Positions 16,346-23,397 of a stretch of DNA of 37,006 nucleotides are shown here, in pieces (positions within the stretch are counted from its first letter, which is position 1; each line of letters starts with the position of its first letter). Source of the stretch: Acidobacteriota bacterium (GTDB taxonomy: Bacteria > Acidobacteriota > UBA6911); the NCBI GenBank assembly GCA_012719355.1, contig JAAYAM010000002.1, positions 1 to 37,006 of the forward strand, in the 5' to 3' direction. The notes under the pieces were generated by a model that made no database searches, had not been told where the DNA came from, and saw only the letters and a program-made list of their open reading frames with translations. Made by a program: the position numbers and the translations under genes.

Positions 16346-18597
16346 GATGGCTGACCCTCTTCGCTGAAGCGCATCCTGTGGTAATACGCCCGGAATATTT
16401 CATAGGTTTCGGGAGCGGTTTTCCGGTACTGAACCCAGTAAGTGATTACCGGCTTTACCATGCTGCACATGGTCATGCCGTCCTGCTCATCGTAGAACTT
16501 CTCCCCGGATTCTTCCGCAAGCCAGATCGCCTCTTTGATATCGGCCGCTGAAATGAGCTTTTCGTCCATGCTCGCCTGTAGTTCAGGACTGACAACCAAA
16601 ATGAGATCATCCCACTTATGTCTTTCCGGGTTAAACTGCGATCCTGTTGTGTCTTTCATAAGTCGTCTTTTCACCTCAAGACTATTGTCCCTCTTTTGCT
16701 GGAGAGTTGGGATCGCGGGGACAGAATCCAGGCCTAAGGCGATATCGAGGATATGCACGCTTTCCTTGCCGAGTGAACGAAAGACCTCCAGGCAGTTGGC
16801 GCAATAAACGATGTAAGGCTTTTCGCCCGCGTTGGCCCGATTCCGGGTAATCTCCTGGTAAAGCTGATGGTTGGCTACTTTTATGTGGCCGCCGTAGCCG
16901 CAGCAGCGGTTCGGTTCCCGGAGTTCCTCGAGGGAGATCTCTGCTTTTCCAGCCAGGGCACGGATCGCGGACTGCATCTGTCGATTGTCCCTTGCCGCGC
17001 ACGGATCGAACACAGTCGCCTCGGCGAAAGAACGCCTGGGCATTATCCGGTCGGATTCCGCCAGCAACTCATAGAGCGATACTGTGCTCACCTCCGGCAA
17101 AAACAGCTTAAAAAGGCTGTCACAAGTCGCGCATGCCAGGACCAGTGCCGGCTTCCCAAGTTCAGTCCAGCTCTTCCGGATTCGCTCTATATTGCTGTAC
17201 AGTCGCGTTTCGTCTCCGGCCCAGTAGGCAGGCGCGCCGCAACAGCCGAGAATGACGCCCGCGTCATATTCCTGTTTCAGAAACTCGTACGTTTCCAGGA
17301 CATATGCGGGGCGGCAGGCGCCCAACTGGCAACCGGGGTAGAATGCATATGCGCAGCTCGCTTTTCCTTTCGGCGCAGCTGCAAAACATCCCTCGGACGA
17401 GGAAAAATCCATTTCTCGCAGCCAGAAATCATGCAGAGCAGCCGGATGAATGCCGGCGCTCATTCTCGCCGCACGGGAGAACTGCATCAGCGCTCCTATG
17501 TCCACATCCACGGGACAGACCGATTTGCAGTGACCGCAGATGTTGCAGGAATAGACTTCACGGGTGACGGTACGGATTGAAAAGGGAGGATTTGTCCCCA
17601 TATCGTTGAAGACCTCGACGGCGATCTTGTGGGGCACTTTGCGAAAGCTCTTCAGCATTTCACACGACGCCATGCACTTGTCGCAGTCGCACTGAAGACA
17701 GCGTTCCGCTTCCGTCTTCGCTTCCTCTTCCGTATAGCCGTCGGGTCCCGACGGGACAACCAACTGCGCCCTGGCGGCGCCTTCATGATTGAGATATCGC
17801 TCGCAGTTTCTCTTGTCATACCGCCCGTTTGTTGTCGAGGCGCGGCCGGTCTGCAGAAAAATTTCCATTGTCTTTGAAGCTTCTATGCCCTGGGCAATCC
17901 CCTCCATCGCGGTGACGCCACAGAGCGCCCCTCCCAGAAAAACCTTCGGGTCGGACGTCGTGAGCAGGTCGTGGTTCCAGGCCTGAAGGAGACCGAAGGA
18001 GTCGCCTCCGGATCCGGTCGCGATGTATACGGCATCGAAACCGGACAGTTCAGCAAGTTCCTTTATTTCGGTCCCGTAGCGGAACTCTGCCTTTACGGCG
18101 GAAAACTGCAATGTGATATCCGCTTCAAACGCCGCAAAATCTGAATGGCTCCGCAGGGCTCCGCCCCATCCGTTCTCTCTCTCGAACACCGTTATCGGGA
18201 ATCTCTTCTGGGCGAGATTCAGCGCGCAGGAGAGGCCTGCAATCCCGGCTCCGACAACAGCAATACGTTTGTCCTTGGGCGGTATGACATACATCTCGGG
18301 CTTGCGACTCTTGGCATACCTGACGCAGGCCGCTTCTACGTCCCGCAGAGCCAACGGTTCATCGCCGACCAACGTACGCTGGCAGTGAGCACGGCAGGGC
18401 TGGTCGCACAGGGCGCTGACGATAGCGGGGAAGACAACGGCATTGCGCAGAGTTTTGTACGCGGGTCCCCATCTTCCTTTGGACGCCTTTTCGAGAAATG
18501 ACCGGATGTCCAGACGGAAAGGGCAGGCAAAAGAGCATGACGCGGGCTCGCCATGAAAACACCTGGCGGTATAGCGGGTGGCGTCCTCTAGTTTCAT
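16342..18597 (-). CDS. FAD-dependent oxidoreductase fused to 4Fe-4S dicluster and HdrB-like CCG domains
   Basis: 751 residues. Residues 1-100 resemble the Fe-S N-terminus of GltD/DPYD enzymes (C13, C21, C25, C64, C68, C72). Residues 111-250 hold a Rossmann fold with VVGAGIAGLSCA and YIATGSGG. Residues 300-361 carry two clusters: CLQCDCDKCMASC and CNICGHCKSVCP. Residues 415-625 contain paired CCG-type segments as in HdrB/GlpC/LutA (PGCQLGAC, GCCGAPAYW, CATC, RCCGYGG, CANC), which can ligate special Fe-S sites and act on thiols or disulfides. A charged C-terminal domain follows. The likely role is to accept electrons from MOP B or to reduce a thiol carrier, linking them to NAD(P)H. The start follows GGAAAGAAG. 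Confidence 0.85.
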   Translation of the reverse strand: MKLEDATRYTARCFHGEPASCSFACPFRLDIRSFLEKASKGRWGPAYKTLRNAVVFPAIVSALCDQPCRAHCQRTLVGDEPLALRDVEAACVRYAKSRKPEMYVIPPKDKRIAVVGAGIAGLSCALNLAQKRFPITVFERENGWGGALRSHSDFAAFEADITLQFSAVKAEFRYGTEIKELAELSGFDAVYIATGSGGDSFGLLQAWNHDLLTTSDPKVFLGGALCGVTAMEGIAQGIEASKTMEIFLQTGRASTTNGRYDKRNCERYLNHEGAARAQLVVPSGPDGYTEEEAKTEAERCLQCDCDKCMASCEMLKSFRKVPHKIAVEVFNDMGTNPPFSIRTVTREVYSCNICGHCKSVCPVDVDIGALMQFSRAARMSAGIHPAALHDFWLREMDFSSSEGCFAAAPKGKASCAYAFYPGCQLGACRPAYVLETYEFLKQEYDAGVILGCCGAPAYWAGDETRLYSNIERIRKSWTELGKPALVLACATCDSLFKLFLPEVSTVSLYELLAESDRIMPRRSFAEATVFDPCAARDNRQMQSAIRALAGKAEISLEELREPNRCCGYGGHIKVANHQLYQEITRNRANAGEKPYIVYCANCLEVFRSLGKESVHILDIALGLDSVPAIPTLQQKRDNSLEVKRRLMKDTTGSQFNPERHKWDDLILVVSPELQASMDEKLISAADIKEAIWLAEESGEKFYDEQDGMTMCSMVKPVITYWVQYRKTAPETYEIFRAYYHRMRFSEEGQPS

Positions 18598-18614
18598 ACT
18601 TCTTCTTTCCTTCG

Positions 18615-18652
18615 GCCGCGGGTTGCGCTGAGACTTCGGCGCAACCCACGGC
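18615..18652 (-). promoter_or_regulatory. Stem-loop between MOP B and the dicluster gene
   Basis: GGGTTGCGC (18620-18628) pairs perfectly with GCGCAACCC (18639-18647) around a 10-base loop, and CCG/CGG extends the stem after one mismatch. The minus-strand sequence that follows is purine-rich with the next gene's ribosome site and has no T-run. It may set the ratio of MOP to accessory proteins by processing or partial attenuation. MOP A is also followed by a hairpin. Confidence 0.5.
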
Positions 18653-18660
18653 TGTGAATC

Positions 18661-21516
18661 CTAGCTGCCTGCTGACCTGGCCGCCGTCATGGGATGGGCT
18701 TTTATATACTCCAATTCCTCCTCGAAATCGGAACCGAGGAAGTACTTCGGAGGAGTCAGATCTTCACCACGCTGCTTCGCCTCCCAGCCTGCCTTGATTT
18801 TGTCCGGAGTTGCAGGGAGCGAATAGATCCGGACGCCGCACGCATTGTTGATTGCATTGATGACGGCCATATGGTTTGAGCTCTGAAAAACCTCTGAACA
18901 GCCGCATGAACCATGGGGCCCGTTTGCACGCGGGGTTTCGAGGAATAAGAGATTGAAATCATCCGGGATCATATCGATGGTAGGCACACCGCAGCTGATG
19001 ATGTTGTTGTGTTTCTCAGTGGCTTCGTACTGTTCACTAAGCGCGAATCCGATGCTGTGAGATATGCCGCCGTACCCCTGGCCTTCAACGGCAAGCTGGT
19101 TTCCGACAACCCCGACATCGCCGACCCAGGTGAATCTCAGAACCTTGGTTTTGCCGGTCTTCACATCAACCTCAACCAGGGCGAGATTGACGCCATACAT
19201 GTACGTGGGATTCTTTTCACCCTGGCCCGTATCGGGATCGAGTCCGGGAGGAAGCCCAATGTTGAACTGGTCGTAATGCCCGATGTACTTGGTCGGTATC
19301 TTTTCGGCGACCATTTCTTTATATGTGCGATAAGAACCGTCAGGCTTGCGCATCGCGTTCATCAGTTTGTTGGCGGCATCGATTGTCGCGTTGCCGGCCA
19401 TATAGTGTGACCTGCTGGCCGCTGCCAGTCCGGTATCGGGGCAGGTTTTGCTGTCGTTCATCACCAGACGCACCTGGTCGGCGGTGATGCCCAGAGGAGC
19501 CAGCGCCTTCACGGTATGGGTGAGGGTGCCGATGTCGCCTCCCTGTCCCATCTCTTCCCATGTGTTGTAGTGCGTGATCGTTCCGTCAGGATTGAGTTCG
19601 AGAGCCACCTCGGCCTTGTCGAACATACCGACCGTGATGATGAATCCGCCCAGGCTCATTCCGACTCCTAAATGTCTCCCTTGAGCCTTGGCTGCTTCAG
19701 CTTCCGCTTTGTACTGGTCATATATCGGCTTGGCCTTCTCGAGCAGCTGCGGATAAATGTAATCATGATAGGGGCGGCTGTTGACCGTAAGATCGCCCGG
19801 CCGTGCGGCGTTCTTGTAGCGGAACTCCCATGGATCTATCCCCGCCTTTTCCGCGATCATATCTATCAGCGCTTCAGTGCATGTGTAGATCTGTGGAGAG
19901 CCGAATCCGCGGTATGCCGTATTGAAGGCATGGTTTGAAGAACCGCCGCGGGCAAGCGCTTTGAAATTCGGGATGTTGTAGCCATGGAATCCGACAGAGA
20001 CAAGATTGTTGAAGATATGTCCCGCAACGACGGCGTAGGCTCCGTGGTCGAGAGCGACATCGTATTCGGCTGCAAGAATCTTGCCTTCCTGGTCGCACGC
20101 GATTCTGCCGTTCGTGAAGGTCGCGGATCTCTTGCCTGTCATGTGCATGAACTCTTCATAGCTCAACGTCAGAGTACAGGGGATGTTCAAATTCTGCACT
20201 GCCGTCGCAACAAGCGCATAGGTATTGGAGCTGGTGGAGTAGCCGAAAGATCCTCCAACGAAGTTCAGCAGCATTCGGATTTTTTCTTTCGGGATCCCGC
20301 AGGCCATCGCAAGTGCATCGCGGCATTCGTCGATGGACTGTGACTTGCACTGGATCGTAAGCATGCCGTCGACATCCCAGTAGCCCTGAACAACATCAGG
20401 TTCGATCGGAAGATGGGGTTCGTGCTGCGAATGGAAGCTCCCTTCAGCGACAAACGGCGCTTCTTCGAAGATCTCGGCCGTATCTCTCCCCTTGAACACC
20501 GGCTGTTCCATATAGAAGTTGGGAAGGCTCTCATGAAGCTGAATTGCATTGGGCATGACCGCTTCCGGGAAGGTCATGTACGCCGGAAGGATTTCCAGAT
20601 TCTGTTTCACCTTCTTTGCTGCGGCACGCGCATGTTCCTCGGTATCGGCGGCAACCAAAGCCACCACATCGCCACGCCGGCAGATCTTCTTGCCGGCTAT
20701 GATCGGGAATTCGGTGATTCCTTTCCCCTTCTGGCGCGGAATCACTGCCGGAGAAGCCATGTTATTGGTTCCGTTGACATCTTCTGCCGTCATGACCTTA
20801 AAGACGCCTGGCATTTTCTCGGCTTCCGAAGTATCGATGCTGATGATGTTGGCATGGTGAACTTCGGAAATAACCACCGCAAGATGAGCAGTCCCTTCCG
20901 GCATCTTGAGCTTGATATCGTCACCGTAGTCTGCAAGGCCGGTGACTTTCGGCAGTGCCGTGGGCCTCGGGCGGCGCGAACCGTAGATATCCTTTTCAGC
21001 GGCGAAGTCATAGGTGATATCTTTTATCGACGCCTCGCCGCGCATGACTTTGGCGGCCGCCATTACGGCATCGACCAGGGGTTTATAGCCGGTGCAACGG
21101 CAGATGTTCTGATGTTTCTTGAACCAGTCACGCACTTGCTCGCGCGTGGGGGAAAGATTCTCACTGAGCAGGCCGTAAGCCGAAACAATGAAGCCGGGAG
21201 AGCAGAAACCGCACTGGACTCCGCCATAGGTTATCCACGCCTGCTGCAGGGGATGAAGGTTCTGTGGAGTGCCGATTCCCTCGATCGTGATGACTTCGCT
21301 GAACTCAGGAATGCTTTTCATTTTCCGGTTGCATGAGCGGATTACCTTGCCGTTCAGGATCACAGAGCAGGAGCCGCACACACCAGTACCGCACCCCATC
21401 TTGGTACCGGTAAGCCCCATACGGCGAATGACCGTTGTCAGACTGTCCTTGTCGGGGTCACAGACGACAAACCTCTCGACGCCGTTAATCGTCAAGCTCA
21501 TTCTCTTCAGTTTCAT
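18661..21516 (-). CDS. MOP-type molybdenum hydroxylase B with Cys-rich active-site loop
   Basis: 951 residues; the ATG follows AAGGATGGGAAT. The two N-terminal [2Fe-2S] domains have C42, C47, C50, C62 and C102, C105, C139, C141, with long stretches close to Desulfovibrio gigas MOP (IEGIGTPQNLHPLQQAW, CGFCSPGFIVSA). The Moco part has VGGSFGYS, AYRGFGSPQ and the catalytic Glu875. There is no FAD domain. The loop before Glu875 reads GSCGCSE, where MOP has GASGVGE, placing C871 and C873 close to the Mo site. It heads the minus operon of five accessory genes and is divergent from a regulator. The substrate is unknown; it may differ from that of MOP A, whose loop is of the normal type. Confidence 0.9.
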   Translation of the reverse strand: MKLKRMSLTINGVERFVVCDPDKDSLTTVIRRMGLTGTKMGCGTGVCGSCSVILNGKVIRSCNRKMKSIPEFSEVITIEGIGTPQNLHPLQQAWITYGGVQCGFCSPGFIVSAYGLLSENLSPTREQVRDWFKKHQNICRCTGYKPLVDAVMAAAKVMRGEASIKDITYDFAAEKDIYGSRRPRPTALPKVTGLADYGDDIKLKMPEGTAHLAVVISEVHHANIISIDTSEAEKMPGVFKVMTAEDVNGTNNMASPAVIPRQKGKGITEFPIIAGKKICRRGDVVALVAADTEEHARAAAKKVKQNLEILPAYMTFPEAVMPNAIQLHESLPNFYMEQPVFKGRDTAEIFEEAPFVAEGSFHSQHEPHLPIEPDVVQGYWDVDGMLTIQCKSQSIDECRDALAMACGIPKEKIRMLLNFVGGSFGYSTSSNTYALVATAVQNLNIPCTLTLSYEEFMHMTGKRSATFTNGRIACDQEGKILAAEYDVALDHGAYAVVAGHIFNNLVSVGFHGYNIPNFKALARGGSSNHAFNTAYRGFGSPQIYTCTEALIDMIAEKAGIDPWEFRYKNAARPGDLTVNSRPYHDYIYPQLLEKAKPIYDQYKAEAEAAKAQGRHLGVGMSLGGFIITVGMFDKAEVALELNPDGTITHYNTWEEMGQGGDIGTLTHTVKALAPLGITADQVRLVMNDSKTCPDTGLAAASRSHYMAGNATIDAANKLMNAMRKPDGSYRTYKEMVAEKIPTKYIGHYDQFNIGLPPGLDPDTGQGEKNPTYMYGVNLALVEVDVKTGKTKVLRFTWVGDVGVVGNQLAVEGQGYGGISHSIGFALSEQYEATEKHNNIISCGVPTIDMIPDDFNLLFLETPRANGPHGSCGCSEVFQSSNHMAVINAINNACGVRIYSLPATPDKIKAGWEAKQRGEDLTPPKYFLGSDFEEELEYIKAHPMTAARSAGS

Positions 21517-21555
21517 ATTCCCATCCTTATTGCCTGTTGTTATTTCAGCCTGCTG

Positions 21556-21572
21556 TCAGGTGCGCGACCTGA
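21556..21572. promoter_or_regulatory. Dyad upstream of MOP B
   Basis: TCAGGT-GCGCG-ACCTGA is a perfect 6+5+6 inverted repeat about 40 bases upstream of the MOP B start. It overlaps a wider pair, ATTTCAG (21542-21548) and CTGAAAT (21569-21575). It could be an operator for the adjacent regulator or a leader hairpin. It does not resemble the ModE box. Confidence 0.35.
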
Positions 21573-21611
21573 AATATTGCGTCATATTATTACAAAAACT
21601 GACAAAATGGG

Positions 21612-21627
21612 GCGAAATTATGCTCGC
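21612..21627. promoter_or_regulatory. GCGA-N8-TCGC dyad shared with the MOP A promoter
   Basis: GCGA (21612-21615) and TCGC (21624-21627) are separated by 8 bases. The same core and spacing occur at 8471-8486 in front of MOP A. It lies in the middle of the MOP B/regulator intergenic region, where a shared operator would be expected. Confidence 0.4.
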
Positions 21628-21673
21628 GTGAAGAAACACAGAAAGCGGACTGTGTCCGGACCCCGCCGGCCTC

Positions 21674-21682
21674 TGCTATAAT
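21674..21682 (+). promoter_or_regulatory. Extended -10 promoter of the regulator gene
   Basis: TGCTATAAT is a consensus extended -10 (TGn plus perfect TATAAT). No good -35 is present, which is usual for extended -10 promoters. The start would be near 21689, about 26 bases before the ATG at 21715. The bases after it, CGCGGGCT, resemble those after the MOP A TATAAT. Confidence 0.5.
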
Positions 21683-21714
21683 CGCGGGCTGCAATTTGAC
21701 TCGGAGCAACGGCT

Positions 21715-22623
21715 ATGGGCAGAGACATGCTCACCTCGGATGATCTTGCGGAATACCTGCATATTCATAAGAACCAGATCTACCGTCTCATCAAGGAAAA
21801 GAGGCTGCCGGCTACGCGGATCACGGGCAAATGGCTTTTTCCGAAACAACTGGTCGACCAATGGATCCAGGACAGCGCAAGGAAGATGGTCGGCCTGACG
21901 CCGGTCGAGACGTCAAACCGGGTCGTAATTGCAGGAAGCAACGATATTGCGCTTGAGTCTTTGACCAAATATGTTCACTCGTGGAACAGGAATTTTACCG
22001 TGTCTCTTTCGAATCTCGGGAGCGCCGCCGGGCTTCAGGCTCTGGGAAAAGGGACCTGCCACATCGCCGCGGTTCACCTGCTCGACGTCAGGAGCGGCGA
22101 ATACAACACCCCTTTTGTCAAGAAGAGACTGCCGGGTTCCGGACTCAGAGTCGTGAATCTTGCACACCGGGAGCAGGGATTTCTCCTTCGAAGAGGTAAC
22201 CCGCTCGGGATCAAGACGTTACAGGATATTGCGAAAAAAAAGGCCGTCCTGATCAATCGCCAGGAAGGTTCCGGAACCAGGCTGCTCCTTGATTTCAAAC
22301 TGAAGGAAAGCCAAATAGATCCCTCGGAGATTTCCGGCTATGACACGACCGTACACACCCATATGGAAGTGGCTCTTGCGGTCATGCGAGGTTCTGCCGA
22401 TGTCGGCATGGGGATCCGTGCCGCTGCGAGACTGCTGAACCTTGACTTTGTTCCAGTCACCACCGAAAGGTTCGATCTGGTTATCCCCGCCGGACTCTGC
22501 TCAACAGAAGCGATCAGTGTACTCTGCAAATCACTGGCCTCGGAGGAGTTTAAATCCGATGTATGCCGCATGGGAGGCTACGACATTCGTGAGACCGGGA
22601 GGGTACTGTACGAGAAGGCGTAA
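21715..22623 (+). CDS. HTH regulator with periplasmic-binding-protein-like sensor domain
   Basis: 302 residues; the ATG follows GGAG by 8 bases. Residues 5-55 are an excisionase/MerR-type winged helix (TSDDLAEYLHIHKNQIYRLIKEKRLPATRITGKW and on). Residues about 68-295 are a type-2 periplasmic-binding-protein fold used inside the cell: VVIAGSNDIALE, GTCHIAAVHLLD, INRQEGSGTRLLLD, VMRGSADVGMGI. This is the layout of the regulator family related to molybdate/tungstate binding proteins (ModA/TupA-like). Lying divergent from MOP B, it probably senses molybdate, tungstate or a pathway ligand and controls the Mo island. No signal peptide is present, so it is cytoplasmic. It ends six bases from the convergent nuclease gene. 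Confidence 0.82.
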   Translation: MGRDMLTSDDLAEYLHIHKNQIYRLIKEKRLPATRITGKWLFPKQLVDQWIQDSARKMVGLTPVETSNRVVIAGSNDIALESLTKYVHSWNRNFTVSLSNLGSAAGLQALGKGTCHIAAVHLLDVRSGEYNTPFVKKRLPGSGLRVVNLAHREQGFLLRRGNPLGIKTLQDIAKKKAVLINRQEGSGTRLLLDFKLKESQIDPSEISGYDTTVHTHMEVALAVMRGSADVGMGIRAAARLLNLDFVPVTTERFDLVIPAGLCSTEAISVLCKSLASEEFKSDVCRMGGYDIRETGRVLYEKA

Positions 22624-22629
22624 GTCGGC

Positions 22630-23325
22630 CTAAGGTTTGCACAGCCTGCACGGGGTAAGGCCGCGCCTTTCGGCCTCACTGACCGGGACCGCTGTTCCGC
22701 CACCCGACAGACTTCTGCATCCCTTGGCGTGATACCTCCCTCCGTTCCTGCTTACATATACGATTGAGCGGTCCGGTCGGGATTCCTGCGGCTGTGACGC
22801 CGTTTGCCGTGCGTCTCTGGAGTTTCGACGGCTTCTGAACTCCCATGGCGGCACCGGATCGTCATCCGACCAGAGCCCGATGCGACGACGGCGCGCATCT
22901 TTTTCCAGGGACGCATACTCTGTACTGTGATAGACGTAAGCCCATGCAAGTCCCAGCGCGACGAGTTCTTCATTCAGTCTGGAGTCTTCGATGAGAACGG
23001 TGCCGATCGTGCGTCCGTAATCGTCTGCGCCATGAGCAATGACGGTCACCTTCTTTCCGTGTGCCCTCGCTGAAGCGTATTGTTTTGCTTTTGTTCCGTA
23101 CGCCTGGCGCAATTCCGGGCAATCGATGCCGTCGAGACGCACCCGGATTTCCCTTTTGCCACCAACCAGGACGGTAAGGGTATCTCCGTCGGAAACCTTT
23201 ACCACGGTAGCGGAAAACCTTGCTTCGGCACTCTTCGATTTTGAATTTGCCGGAGCGCCACAGCCTGCTGCAAGCAGTATGTAGAGTATCGAACAGATCA
23301 GGAGCCTTGCTTGTCGATTCAGCAT
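22630..23325 (-). CDS. Lipoprotein thermonuclease (SNase-like) with C-terminal Cys domain
   Basis: 231 residues. The N-terminus has a lipobox, LLAAGC with lipidation Cys22. Residues about 37-150 are a staphylococcal nuclease domain: KVSDGDTLTVLV, VRLDGIDCPELRQ (Arg and Asp of the active site, Glu nearby), DDYGRTIG with the second catalytic Arg, and LNEELVALGLAWAY. A polar linker (about 165-190) leads to a small C-terminal domain, VYVSRNGGRYHAKGCRSLSGG, ending TPCRLC; this pattern recurs in secreted nucleases and may bind zinc. It likely degrades extracellular or periplasmic DNA or RNA. GAGG lies about 9 bases upstream of the ATG. Confidence 0.87.
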   Translation of the reverse strand: MLNRQARLLICSILYILLAAGCGAPANSKSKSAEARFSATVVKVSDGDTLTVLVGGKREIRVRLDGIDCPELRQAYGTKAKQYASARAHGKKVTVIAHGADDYGRTIGTVLIEDSRLNEELVALGLAWAYVYHSTEYASLEKDARRRRIGLWSDDDPVPPWEFRSRRNSRDARQTASQPQESRPDRSIVYVSRNGGRYHAKGCRSLSGGGTAVPVSEAERRGLTPCRLCKP

Positions 23326-23397
23326 CTGGTTCAGCCCTCGAGACTCAACTGAGAGGTTCCAATTCTATCATGATTTCGCCTGTTCCGGCTCCTTAGC

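Noticed and set aside
20413-21336. Plus-strand open frame of 307 codons inside MOP B
   Set aside because: Shadow of MOP B, whose two Fe-S motifs lie in this very stretch on the other strand.
21542-21575. ModE-type operator upstream of MOP B
   Set aside because: The dyads present do not match the ModE consensus halves in sequence or spacing.
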